Of a DNA stretch of 64,000 nt, positions 40,101-50,622 are shown piece by piece. Below the pieces are notes generated by a model. It had not been told where the DNA came from. It did no database searches and was given only the letters and a program-made list of their open reading frames with translations. The number at the start of each line of letters is the position of its first letter. Position 1 is the first letter of the stretch. Source of the stretch: Tubiluchus corallicola (lineage: Eukaryota; Priapulida; Priapulimorpha; Priapulimorphida; Tubiluchidae); NCBI GenBank assembly GCA_030141605.1, contig JAQGDQ010000029.1, forward strand, positions 48,501 to 112,500, read 5' to 3'. Position numbers and translations under genes: made by a program.

Positions 40101-40680
40101 TGGAAAATAATGACTACTTTTAGCATATGGTAGTGGCTATCTTGGACTGACTCGACCAGCTTGATTTTGTGTCTATTTCTACTAAGGAGCTGGTGCAGTG
40201 ACAAGTTTTTTTCAATACGGGATGGTTCCTTTCAAGAGTTAATCCAGTGATTCTGTAGACGTTGTCATGTTTGGCATTGTGAAGTTTTCATTCTGTGTAA
40301 TTGTTGACTTCTCATCCATCTTTTGTTTTGGGACTGTCAGACCCGTGTCATTCGTGATTATAGAAAAACAATGTTTTATAATGGTAAAAATTATTTTGGA
40401 TGACCACGGAAACCCTGAGAAATGCCAGCGGTCACAGAACAAAGTCAGGGATTGTCGGGTATTCAGTAAAATGTATTTATGCAGTCCATTATGGTGGATC
40501 TTGAATCCATCTCTGGATCATGCATAAGCCTATTTATCTGCTTTATAACTTTACAGCAATCTATAGTCAGAGCATCATGACAGATTTCGATGATTTCTTG
40601 TTTTTCCTTTGCATGACTCTGTTATTTTTCAGGTTTTTTTTCCTGATTGACAGTAAACTTCCTCAGTTTATCCACTACTG
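40100..40680 (-). other. Unidentified minus-strand coding-like tract
   Basis: Broken minus-strand frames encode protein-like stretches (for example MDEKSTITQNENFTMPNM near 40310-40250, and a piece reading HAKEKQEIIEICHDALTI near 40620-40565), interrupted by stops. The amino acid composition is more protein-like than the surroundings. I do not recognise a family; a decayed transposon protein is the likeliest source. Confidence 0.25.
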
Positions 40681-40788
40681 ACGCTCGTGTTTTATCTGAC
40701 ATCTGATACGAAGTTGGAAATAAATGGTGCAAAGCTTGTATTGTGTATGCTGTTATTAAAGCTGCCCTAAAATGTTTCTTGCTATCAG

Positions 40789-41073
40789 ATACTCCTCGAC
40801 CTATGCGACTTATGACTGTTCGACTTTACAACCCGACTACAACTTAATTAATTAATTATACAAACCAACTATAACTCTTATTTCCTTCTATTTTTTAAAA
40901 ACAAATTAACTTTAAATCACAGTCTCTTTCGATAAATTCATTGTAGGCCCGCTACAGTGTCCGTACTGTCGCCACATCTTGCATGTAGGGGTGCATGTAC
41001 GGGTCCAACTTACGTCCAATTCGTCTTACGACCAATCCTCCGGAACTGACCGTGGTCGCAAGTCGACGACTAC
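40789..41073. repeat. Candidate DNA-transposon MITE with weak inverted ends
   Basis: The left end TACTCCTCGACCTATGCGAC and the inverted right end TAGTCGTCGACTTGCGACCA are similar, and both sides are rich in CGAC motifs unlike the surrounding AT-rich DNA. No certain target duplication. Confidence 0.45.
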
Positions 41074-41091
41074 CCATACATAAAGATCAGT

Positions 41092-41350
41092 CGTGATATT
41101 CTGCTACACGTCTGCTGTTCGGAAGGCAGGGTGGCCACTGACCCAGAGGTTCTGGGTCTGAATCCCCTCAGATTAGACTTTTCAAGCCATTTGTCAATCA
41201 GGTAATAATTTCTGGCTACCTTGCTAGATCTGTTAGCCTGAATTGAGTACCTGGTTATGCACCAGCAGAGGCTAGCCACCTATCCTTCTTGTGTACAGTA
41301 TCAAGGCAGTAAGCGATACCGTAAATGCCTGCCGTAACTCTAAACGTTTC
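41092..41350 (+). repeat. SINE-like element with degenerate B box
   Basis: A tRNA-like head with GGTTCTGGGTCTGAATCCCC, whose GGGTCTGAATCC approximates the B box, is followed by a non-tRNA body. The head is too degenerate to name the parent tRNA. Confidence 0.4.
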
Positions 41351-41536
41351 ATCAGGGACATGGTACCATTCTTCTGCTGTTCAAAGAACAGCCATTGTAT
41401 GTTAAAGAATGATCGCAAGGAAGTTTTTCAGAAGTATATAGACAGCTTTTTTCACAAGTCAAGCAGATGACTGACTGTCAATGAATCCATCACATGTGTT
41501 AGTGTCTCTGAGAGGAATTTATAACAAATCTTCAAA

Positions 41537-41891
41537 AGTCTCAGGTGAGTTTCATGTAAACCACTGATCTTTATTTCTGCAACATTTTAAACAAAAAAAA
41601 AATATAAAGGCAAAGGTGACTGACATTGGCGACTTAGATTGTTAATGAATAATGAATCAATGAATAAATCAAAATAAAAATAAAAATTAATAGAAGTAAA
41701 CTTACATCGTTGCGGCATACATCTAAATGAAAAATTTCACTAGCTTGTACACGACATGCTCACTCATTCAACAGCACAGCATAATGACAAACATAACTAG
41801 GTCAGTGCCCTCACTTTAAACTTTCTAACTAGATGGAGCCACCTTTGCTACAAAATTAAAATTTATTGTCAGGTTCACCCTGGCCTTAACA
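41537..41891 (-). repeat. 3' LTR of the BEL/Pao element
   Basis: On the minus strand it starts TGTTAAGGCCAG and ends ...CACCTGAGACT. It matches 49078-49386 with several indels and substitutions, about 90 percent identical where aligned. It is longer than the 5' LTR because of a segment at about 41710-41780 lacking or altered in the other copy. Confidence 0.9.
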
Positions 41892-41982
41892 CTCCCCCCT
41901 TAAATGGGGTTTTACTCCATTTACAATAGTTATTTATAATGCCTATAACAAAACAGTATAACAAAAATATTGCTACTAGCCT

Positions 41983-42576
41983 CTATCCGAGGCTCTCAAT
42001 TAAACATAATTTAGTAATGGGGCGTACTAAAGAAGCATTGTTACTGGTTTTTACTGTAACAGATCGAATAATCCCATCATCACTGGCATGAACATCATCA
42101 ACACATCCAAGAACCCACTGATTCCTTGGAACTTTATCACAAATGAGAACTACATCTCCAACTTTCAAGTTGTTATGCTTTCTCAGCCATCTTGTTCTGG
42201 ATTGCAATGTTGGAAGGTATTCCTTATACCATCTTGACCAGAAAAGTTCGGCAAGATACTGTGTCTGGCGCCATTTTCTTTTGTATCTGTCAGCTATTGA
42301 GAAGATACCAGGAGCTGGCAATGAGTTGGAGTGCAATAATAACAGATGGTTCGGAGTTAGTGGTTCGGCATCTCTGAAATCACTTGATGTGACTGTAAGC
42401 GGTCTGCTGTTTAGTATGGATTCTACAAGGCAAAAGAGAGTGGCTAACCTCTCATCATCAACTGTCTGTTGATTTAGCACTCCCGCAAGTATTCGCCTGA
42501 CGGATCTTATAAGTCGTTCCCAAAACCCTCCAAAGTGTGAAGCTGTGGGTGGATTAAAGATCCATTGGATGTTCAT
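41983..42576 (-). pseudogene. BEL/Pao integrase C-terminal half
   Basis: A 197-residue frame. It starts with FNPPTASHFGGFWERLIRSV, the segment with the last catalytic Glu of the integrase core, followed by the DUF5641-type tail (RYKRKWRQTQYLAELFWSRW, and LKVGDVVLICDK). It is separated by a frameshift from the N-terminal half at 42582-43115. Integrase joins element cDNA to the host genome. Confidence 0.9.
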
Positions 42577-42581
42577 CTGTC

Positions 42582-43115
42582 TTAAGCTGCAGTGGATCTT
42601 TTCTTGGTCGAGCTCTTGTAATGATTGCCGTAGTTCCTTTTCGGCACCAGTAAAGTTAGTTCCCTGTCAGATCTTAGTATGTCAGGTTTACCTCTCCTAG
42701 CAATGAACCTGTGCAAGGCTTGGATAAATGAATCAGTCTCCATAGAGGCAAGTACTTCAAGATGCACAGCTCTTATGGCGGCACAGGTAAAAATGCAGCC
42801 ATAACGTTTTACTCTTGTTCTTCCTCTGACCACTTCAAAGGGACCAAAACAGTCTATGCCAACTGAGCTGAAGGCACGATCTCCCGTGATGCGATCTACT
42901 GGGAGATCAGACATTTTTTGCTGCATCGACTTCCCGAATAATCGACGACAAATGCGACAGGCACGAAGACCTCTTTTAGTTAGAGGCCTGATTCCAATAA
43001 TCCAATAGGAAGTCCTTATAAGTGCCACCACATGCTCTCGCCCAGCATGGCCGTTTTGTTCATGACAGTTTCTAATAATCAAAATGGCAACTTGGTGATC
43101 CTTGGGAATAATCAC
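42582..43115 (-). pseudogene. BEL/Pao integrase N-terminal half
   Basis: A 177-residue frame with an HHCC-type zinc segment (HEQNGHAGREHV...CRICRRLFG) and the start of the catalytic core (SSVGIDCFGPF, containing the first Asp). The region around the second Asp reads LRSDRELT, after which the frame loses similarity and shifts. The upstream border at 43115 is also a frameshift relative to the RT/RNase H frame. Confidence 0.88.
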
Positions 43116-44812
43116 TGGAGCTTTGCAGTCTCACAGATAAATGCTCTAGTGAGTCGACCACCGACTCTTATTGTATCATCAGTAGAGATGTATGGATCTA
43201 AAGCAGCTATTTTACTTCTTTTGTGAAGCGGTTGTCCCGTAGACAAGCTTTCATATTCCTCAGAGAGGTAACATCTTTGGATGTGCTTGATAATGGCATT
43301 CTCGGCAGCTTTTAGTTCTTCTACTGTCAACTTGGATCTTGCTTGCTGGATTGCTTGATTTCCAAGCCTACTTCTTAGGATCTCTTTGAAGCGTAACAAC
43401 CATGCCACTGCTTTCTTTAGCCTGTAGAAAGAACTGTAATGTTGGTACAGCTTGTCAATAACATCATCATGTCGACAAACAGCTGCATAAGCCTGTGACT
43501 GATTTTTCTTTAGTTCTGGATCAGAAATTTCTATTGCCCTTTCTACTTTGAAACATGGCCAGCTGGCTTCTGGTTCATACAAAAAGGAAGGTCCATGCAG
43601 CCAACGTGTATCAGCTACAAGTTTATCTGCAGGCAGACCCCTAGACGCATCATTGGCAGGGTTTTCATTTCCAGGCACATGACGCCACTGATGTGGTGAA
43701 GACAAATCATGGATGATTGCCACTCTATTTGACACAAATGTTTTATATCGCGCGGATACATTGTTTATGTTAGGCATTGATATTCCACCTCTTAAAGGCG
43801 CAAGACGGGATTTGCTTATGACGAAACTGCATAATACATCTCCAGATGAATTTGTCATTCGAAGGTAAGTCACAGTTCCATATGCCTTTTCAGAGGCATC
43901 TGAAAAATGATGTAGTTGGTATACCTCTACATCTCCAAACTGTGAAGGTGTATAACAGCAGTCAAGTTGAACTGCTTGCAAATTCTGCAACTCAGATAGC
44001 CAGTTTGTCCACTGTCTCCTTACTTGAGGCTGAAGTTCATCATCCCAGCCTTTGCCTTGCCGGCATTCTTCTTGGAATAGTAGCTTAGCTTGAAGGATAT
44101 TTGGATTCAATATACCAAGCGGATCATATACTGAAGACAGTAAGCTCAGAAGTCCTCGACGGGTTGCTGGCTTGATCTTGTCTTTAATCTGGATGGTGAA
44201 CATGTCAGTTTCCATGTTCCAGCAGATTCCGAGCACCTTTTCAGTGGGTAAAGAGCTGGCTTCTAAATCTAGATCCTTGATCTGCTTTCCTCTTTCATCT
44301 GGGGGTATGGATTGGATAACCTGTTTACTATTGCTGCTCCACTTGGTCAAGTGAAATCCGCCAAGATGCAGAAGCTCTAATAACTGCTGAACAGTATGAA
44401 TAGCTTCCTCATTCGTCCTAAAGGAGGACAAACAATCGTCTACATAGAAGTTCCTAAGAATTGTCTGGATGACCGATTCTTCATACAAACTGCGGTTCTC
44501 CTTGGCAGTTCTTTGGAGTGAGAAGGTGGCTATGCTCGGACACCATACACCCCCAAATACATGTACAGTCATTCTGTAAACTTTAGGCGTTTTTTCCAAA
44601 TCCCCATCAGGCCACCATAGGAATCTCAGGACATTCCGATCTTCAGGAGGCACCCTCACCTGATAAAACATTTTCTGTATATCTGCTGTGACTGCTATTG
44701 GATTTTCTCTGAATCTTAACAATACACCCAGCAGCTTATTTGTAAGATCAGGACCTTGTAGAACAACCTTGTTCAATGTAGTTCCTGCAAAACTGGCTCG
44801 ACAATCAAACAC
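43112..44812 (-). pseudogene. BEL/Pao reverse transcriptase and RNase H
   Basis: A 566-residue frame. RT motifs: [14 protein letters not shown] (first catalytic Asp) near residue 43, and FYVDDCLSS near residue 120 (YVDD box). RNase H is recognisable from [13 protein letters not shown], but the segment between the LAPLRGG region and [10 protein letters not shown] is far shorter than usual, consistent with an internal deletion of about 50 residues. The element's RT frame begins in the preceding gag/protease frame and shifts here. Confidence 0.9.
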
Positions 44813-47040
44813 AACTCTGGTTTTTTCTGGACGAGATTCTTGGTGAACTGCAAAGTGGGGTAGATTCCAATGTCGTTATTTTCGACTGGTTCAGCATGCC
44901 CACTGTCCAACAGCGTGGTAATTTCTTGTGTATACTTTTCACGAAGAACTTTGTCTCGTTGAAGCCTTTTGCGCAAATTCTCAAGACGTGCTTCAGCCAT
45001 GACTAAATTATCTGGCAGTTGAGGATTCTCTGACCTAAATGGGATATTCATCTGATAATGACCATCTGGCATCAGAACAGCAGAGTCCTCCCAAATCTTT
45101 ATGGCCCTTTTATCTTCAATCGAAAATTTAGTCTCACCAGTATAAGATTCTAGCTTCCAAAACCTCTCCACTAGTTCTTCCAGGTGATCGCTACCAGTCT
45201 GAATAGAGTTACACCAAATGGTTTTCCATTTATTAGAACAAACTGGTCCATTCAAAGTCCAACCTAATCTCGTTTTGGTAGCCCAAGGTGCACCTAGAGG
45301 ACCACGTCTGACCTCCATAGGAGCTAATGCATCGGGGTTATCTTGTCCAATTAGTAGGCCTAAGTCTAGGTGAAGATTATCCTTACATGTCAGGTCAATA
45401 TCTTGCAAGTGAGGCCATCTTTCAATGTGTTTGGCGTCTGGCAGAGATTCAGCATCCATCATTAATGAGGGTCTAGTAAAAACAATTGGCAAATTGATGC
45501 AGTTTGATCCATCGCAGTTCATGACCTGTAATCTAACGATCTTGGTAGGAGTCTTAGATTCTTTTCCCTGAAGTGTTGTCAAAGACAGGAAATCATTTCT
45601 TCCTTTAATGCCAAGCTCTTGGTACAGTTTCTCAGAACAAAATGTGTTGGTAGAACCGTTATCTAGAAGTGCTAATGTCTTAATTGGTTGCTTTCCGGGA
45701 ATATTCACCAACACTGGCAATATGGGCAAAGCTGTACCCTTTCCTGGATGAGCATCAATGTCGATGTATCCACTTTGAGCATTTGAGCCTTTCTTTTCAG
45801 AGCGCTGATGTGGAGTTGTGCTTTCTTCTTTTACAGAAGGTACTGGATCGGGAGCCTTTGGCACTTCAGTCTTTTGACCACCCTGCAATTTCTTACACTG
45901 CTCTTCTGACCTAAAGTGCAGGAAAACGGAGTGTTTTCGTTTACAAACATCACACCGTCTTGTTGATCTGCAAGCCCGGCTTGTGTGGTTTGGTTTAAGA
46001 CAATTAAAGCACAAGCTGTGTTGTTTTACAATCTTCTGTCGTTCACTTATTGACAAGTGCTTAAACTTGGGACATGCCTGAAGTGAATGGAACCCTTCAC
46101 ACAACTTGCACGGAAATTGCTTCTGTTGACTTTGATCAACATCTTCACGTTGTGGAGGACTGCTAGAACTTGCAAAATTTCTCACAGCATTATACCTTAG
46201 TTTTGTTCTGGAACTCTCTGGTGTCTCATGCGACTTCCTTCGATATATATGGTCATTCTCCACTTTGGCTATCATCTCAACAAATTTGACAACGTCTGTG
46301 ATACGTGGCTCTTTGCCTGATGCACGAATTTTATACACCTGTTTCCTCCAGGTGGCATGTTGGTGCACTGGGAGCTTGTCAATAATTTTTGCCAAATTTC
46401 CCTGAGTGTTGATTTCAGCCAGGTGACCCATGGCAGCAAGAGATTCAAAACAACATCTTAGAGTGTCTGCATAATCCCTGAGCACTTCTGGTTCCGATGC
46501 CTTAATGATCTTGAACTCTGTGATTTTCCTTATCCAAGCTTGCGTTATAATAAACTCATCACCGTATCTTTCTTTTAACATTTGTTTGGCTCGTTCATAT
46601 CCAATGTTTGGCTCCATGTTAAGGCAACAATCAATGTACTTTCTTACTTTTTCACTACAGAACTGTACCAATAGTGCCAATCGTGCGACACTGTCAGTAG
46701 TGTAGTTCTCCACTGTCGTTTCAAATGTTCTTATAAAGCGGGTGTAATCCAACTCATTTCCATCAAACACTGGTAATTCTATGCTTGGTAATGGAAAATT
46801 GTAAGCTAATGGAGACGCTGTGCCTGTATGAGGCTGCCTTATCATCAGAGGAGTTCTCTCCATCTGTGGGCTTCTTACATTATATGTTTGATGTGGTCTT
46901 ACATCAAACCTTGGTGTTGTTTCAGGGTATGCATGCATCTGAGGTTCACAGCATCTATAACATCTAGGAGCTGAAGCCCTTTCAACTGAATCAAATTCAG
47001 TTTTTGGTTCTGGCTTATATTCAGTTGCATGCGGGTTCAT
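44773..47040 (-). pseudogene. BEL/Pao gag (DUF1759), zinc knuckles, protease and RT N-terminus
   Basis: 755 residues counted from the ATG at 47040, but the frame stays open upstream through the end of the glycogenin segment. The DUF1759-type gag core (PVFDGNELDYTRFIRTFE) lies around residues 90-270. Zinc knuckles follow at about 310-365 (CKLCEGFH, CFNCLKPNHTSRAC, CDVCKRKH). The DUF1758-type aspartic protease has LALLDNGSTNTFC at about 459, with an Asn in place of the usual Ser/Thr after the catalytic Asp. IGQDNPDA and LGWTLNGP complete it. The RT N-terminal region begins at about 640 and runs into a frameshift at 44773-44812. Confidence 0.92.
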
Positions 47041-47840
47041 GGATAGCAGGACCTCTTCATGGGCATGACTAGAAAGAAAAGGTTTGACTTTTATGGAAAA
47101 GATTTTCCACCATCTTCTTATGTACTCTTCCTTATGCGCACATCCCTGCCCATATGAATAGACAATAGCTCCAGTTCTTTCGTCATAGCTGTAATGCCAT
47201 GGCTTTATGTCACCTATAAAGTGAATAACTTTTAAGCGGTCCCTGAACTCAGACAGGGTGAAAAGTAACCGTATGTACTGGCGGTAGTCACGTTATAAAC
47301 GAATGAAAGGCGTGTCCAGGAAGAAAAGAATTTATTGAGCAAGCCTTGATCACCTCCATTAAAGCTGGAGTGTGAAGCAGCGAAGGATATCAATTGTCTG
47401 TAAGTATCCATACTAGGTTTAAAGACAAATACTCCACTATTAAAGAGATCTGGCCATCCCACATCTGGAGCCGCTGCAAACTCTTCATTTTGAAAAAGAT
47501 CATCAATATTATGTAACACAATAGTATCAGCATCCATAAACACTCCTTTATTATAACGTGTTAGAGACCAGCAGTAGAGTTTCGAATATGTAACCTCTAA
47601 TTCTGGGCGCTGTTGGAGGAGGACTGCGTCATGGTCACCACTCCGCCATTCTTCAATTTCCTCAACTTCGTCAAAAACATCCTGAAGTAAAGTAATTAAA
47701 GTAGGTGACACACCCTTCTGTGTGACCATAATGACTAAACTACGTCGTGTACCACTATCCTTAAGAGTTTGTGCTAATACCAATGCGCTCTTACCATATG
47801 TGTCATTAGTAGCTAGAGTTACGTATACTTGATCCAATAT
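47041..47840 (-). pseudogene. Captured glycogenin catalytic domain (GT8) inside gag
   Basis: Residues 61-256 of the frame 48020-47232 align throughout with the start of glycogenin, from ILDQVYVTLATND onward. Glycogenin is a GT8 enzyme that self-glucosylates from UDP-glucose to prime glycogen. Visible features: metal-binding DAD in VFMDADTIVL (residues 163-165), the NSGVFV loop (194-199), GGDQGLLN (222-229) and a Tyr at about 250 in STYGYFSP matching the autoglucosylated position. A one-base frameshift near 47250 moves the rest (VIHFIGDIKPWHYSYD, then RRWWKIFS) into the frame that continues into gag at 47040. No introns are present. The segment covers about 260 codons, the whole catalytic domain. 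Motifs are known from the family; capture by the element is inference. Confidence 0.9.
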
Positions 47841-48020
47841 TGCGTTATCTTTGCCTTTAACGCAATTTACCCAGTCAGTGACCTTTTCGTTACCAAAGGT
47901 GTCGCTGCGCTTGGAGCGTGCTCCCTCAAATTGAGCATAGATTGCAGCATGTGCCTCGGCTTCTTGGACCTTTCTGTCAATCTCAAGCCGCTTCCTCTCT
48001 AAATCAAGATTTTTCTTCAT
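47841..48020 (-). pseudogene. BEL/Pao gag coiled coil and linker
   Basis: The first about 33 residues after the ATG at 48020 are a charged coiled coil (LERKRLEIDRKVQEAEAHAA) typical of the gag N-terminal region of BEL/Pao elements. About 25 linker residues of unclear origin follow (RSKRSDTFGNEKVTDW), in the same frame as the glycogenin domain. The coil extends upstream past the ATG in the same frame but is separated by a frameshift near 48050 from the frame 48292-48032. Confidence 0.8.
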
Positions 48021-48031
48021 TTGTTCAAGCT

Positions 48032-48356
48032 TTAGTTCCTCTTCTTCAAGCTTTGCTTGTTTGCTTGATCAACCAAAGCTTGCCTTTGTATCAGGAGGGA
48101 TGCTTTTTTGGCTTCGGCAGCTGCCCGCCGCACTGATGCTGATGAAGCAGCTGAATGAGCAACTGTCTTGACACTCTGAGCATTACGTGCACTTTTAAGG
48201 CTAGAAGCTGCCTGCTCACTGTCACTTTCTCCTTCGGCCAGTGCATTTCTAAGGCGTGAGATGAGTTGCTCTTTTAGGCCTGCCGTGGACAACCCCTTTT
48301 CTTTGAGAATTTCTCTTAATTCTTTTACAGTTTTCTTTTCCAGATCATCAATGTTG
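48032..48356 (-). pseudogene. Gag N-terminus with SAP-like motif
   Basis: The open frame begins without an ATG after a stop near 48376. It contains VKELREILKEKGLSTAGLKE, which fits the SAP motif (helix, LKExGL, then a second basic helix LISRLRNAL), a DNA-binding module usually found in chromatin proteins. Ser/Ala-rich sequence (HSAASSASVRRAAAEAKKAS) follows and then a frameshift into the coiled coil. There is no in-frame ATG before the motif, so the original start was either mutated or supplied by a splice; the AACAG just before 48358 could be a weak acceptor. Confidence 0.7.
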
Positions 48357-48376
48357 TACCTGTTAATTTGCTATAA

Positions 48377-49077
48377 TTTGGCAAAATTATTGGCAAATCA
48401 ATAAGAGAAGTATTATCATAAATTAAGTACAACACTCAAAATTACAAAACTGTAATTCTGCAACAGTAAATATTGTAACTCTATACAAAAGTGCAGTTTA
48501 ATAACTGTAGTTGTCAACCTATTTTTCGGTATATCTGTTGCTGTATAACGGTATTCACACGTTTCACATAGATACAAGAAATTTTATCTGGGCCACGTAC
48601 TGCAGGATAACTAAAGCGGACAACAACATTAAAACAGCTGATCAATACAAAACTAGCTATAATAGGCATAAGAGCAAGCATTCAATAACATAATAGGCCT
48701 TAGAACTATGAGGTAAACATTTGAACAAGTGTTTGAAATCGCTTTTCCGGCTTTCACCACAGAGTTCATTCACTAATTTCTCAGTTAATATTTAGTGGGA
48801 AATATCTAACTCAGTTCATAATTATTTTGGTTCTTGCCTGTCCAGTAGTTAACTTTAAGCAGCAAGGTGGAAGATAAGCCGTACTCTAGTTGACCCCGCG
48901 TTGGCTTCTTTAGGCGACGATCAATAATTCCAACTTGCAGCAAGGTAAACCAGGTGAGTGTACGTGCGACCTTGAAGCCTCGCAATGGCGGCCCGTGTCC
49001 CAGCTTGGCGAAATAGTTGTACAGCATTCATAGCCCACTTGTCATGTAGATATTTTGCCGATAAATAAATGTTAGTC
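48377..49077 (-). other. Untranslated leader of the BEL/Pao element
   Basis: Non-coding sequence between the 5' LTR and the gag frame, about 700 bases. No primer-binding site could be recognised next to the LTR. Confidence 0.5.
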
Positions 49078-49386
49078 TCAGGTGAGTTTCATGTAAACCA
49101 CTGATCTTTATTTCTGCAACATTTTAAACAAAAAAAAATAGAAAGGCAAAGGTGACTGACATTGGCGACTTAGATTGTTAATGAATAATGAATCAATGAA
49201 TAAATCAAAATAAAAATAAAAATTATATAGAAGTGAAACTTACACTAGCTTCTACAAGACACATGTTCACAGCATAAATGAAAAAACGTAACTAGGTCAA
49301 TGCCCACACTTCAAACTGTCTAGCTAGCTAGCCACCTTCGCTACAAAATTAAAATTTATTAAGTCAGGTTCACACTGGCCTTAACA
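49078..49386 (-). repeat. 5' LTR of the BEL/Pao element
   Basis: On the minus strand it starts TGTTAAGGCCAG and ends ...CACCTGAGACT, matching the 3' LTR. It is shorter, about 309 against 355 bases, because of deletions around 49250-49290. Confidence 0.9.
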
Positions 49387-49925
49387 CTCTGGAATTACCT
49401 GTGGAATTGTAAAATGTTTGTTCGCATTTAATCTGCTCAGATTAAAATCTGTTGAGGGATACACATACTGTATGTTACAGTATAATTTAATTTTCGGGTA
49501 GTTTTGGTAACCTTTTGTAACTGCATATAGGTCTGTTTCAGCTAAATTTTTAAAGTTGTCTATATTTTCGTTAAATGTGTGGTTAAGTTATTGCACCTAC
49601 AGCCGAGCTCCTATTTAACAAAGTGCGTGTGTAATTATTCTCTTTTTTGTCACTGATAGGTCTATAACCCTTTAAATTCGCACATTTTTTCTATGTTCTA
49701 ATGTACTACTATTAGCTAGACATATGGGTGTGTCAGGCATTTATTATTAATTTACATTTTTGAGCAACTACCTAAAAGTTAATATAGTTCTTTAGTCCAA
49801 TCTTCTGTCAACATTGATAAGGTGCCTAATGGGTATCTCGTTATTTTACTGTAATCTTGGATAACCCAGTGGTGATCGTATCTCATTTTGTACTTGGTAT
49901 AATATAACCTAGGCTTATTAGTTCT
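49387..49925. other. Spacer between the two LTR elements
   Basis: AT-rich sequence without recognised features. Confidence 0.4.
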
Positions 49926-50253
49926 TGTTGTGGAGATCCACTAGAATGTTCCATTGTATAGTAGAACAATCGTCTACGGAAGTTTTTGGAAGTTTAGAGT
50001 TGGCACTGAAATATAAGGCGGAGCTGCTGAAGTACAGTTGGCACATTCGCACATTCTCTGATTCTCTCACATTCTCTTGTATCCTTGTATCCTCAGATAT
50101 GCTTAAACGTTTTCCAGATCTTCACGTTCACTGTAAACATTTTGCGTTCCTTCATACTTTTGTGTTGTAGAATTCTCGCATAATAAACTAGTTTAATTTG
50201 ATGCAGTGTTTTCTGGTTTTCTACGAGCCTTCCGAGAGAAACAAAACACAACA
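49926..50253 (+). repeat. 5' LTR of a Ty3/gypsy element
   Basis: A 328-bp segment beginning TGTTGTGGAGATCC and ending ACACAACA, so the first and last six bases are inverted (TGTTGT/ACAACA). It contains an AATAAA near 50183. TGGCACAGTCGAGAGG follows two bases into the flank, in the position and form of a primer-binding site. No second copy is present downstream. Confidence 0.75.
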
Positions 50254-50622
50254 AATTTTGGCACAGTCGAGAGGACCCTTGGTAACTCTGTAGACAGTTG
50301 TTTATTCAAGCAATGATGGCAGACGAGCGAACTTATCAAGTTCCTCACGCAGCAGCATAAGGAACAAATTGATCAGCAGATGCAGCAGCACAAGGAACAA
50401 ATGGATCAGCAGGCGCAGCAGCACAAAGAAGAAATGGCTCACCTGATTCATCTGCACAAAGAAGATATGGACGCTATGAAGGGGCTGCTTCAGGCTCACT
50501 CCTGAAGAGAATTCCAGCTCAAGCGCCCACCTTCTACCTGCATCAGCGCTTACAGATGCTATTCCACCACTTGCTGCTTTTGATCCAACTTCTGAACTGT
50601 GGCCTGACTACTGGTCAAGATT

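Larger units (their letters stand above)
41537..49386 (-). mobile_element. BEL/Pao LTR retrotransposon carrying a glycogenin insert
   Basis: The element lies on the minus strand, bounded by two related LTRs (49078-49386 and 41537-41891). In element order: leader, gag N-terminus with SAP-like motif and coiled coil, glycogenin domain, DUF1759-type gag, zinc knuckles, DUF1758-type protease, Pao-type RT, RNase H remnant, integrase and the C-terminal DUF5641-type domain. A polypurine tract AAGGGGGGAG (41892-41901, minus strand) precedes the 3' LTR. Frames break near 48050, 47250, 44800, 43120 and 42580-42640, so it cannot be functional as it stands. No convincing target duplication is seen. Order and domains are diagnostic of BEL/Pao; the glycogenin segment is not part of any BEL/Pao element I know. 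Confidence 0.93.

Noticed and set aside
47041-47840. Glycogenin considered as an ordinary host gene
   Set aside because: No introns, no start of its own, and both edges run in frame into BEL/Pao gag sequence between two LTRs.
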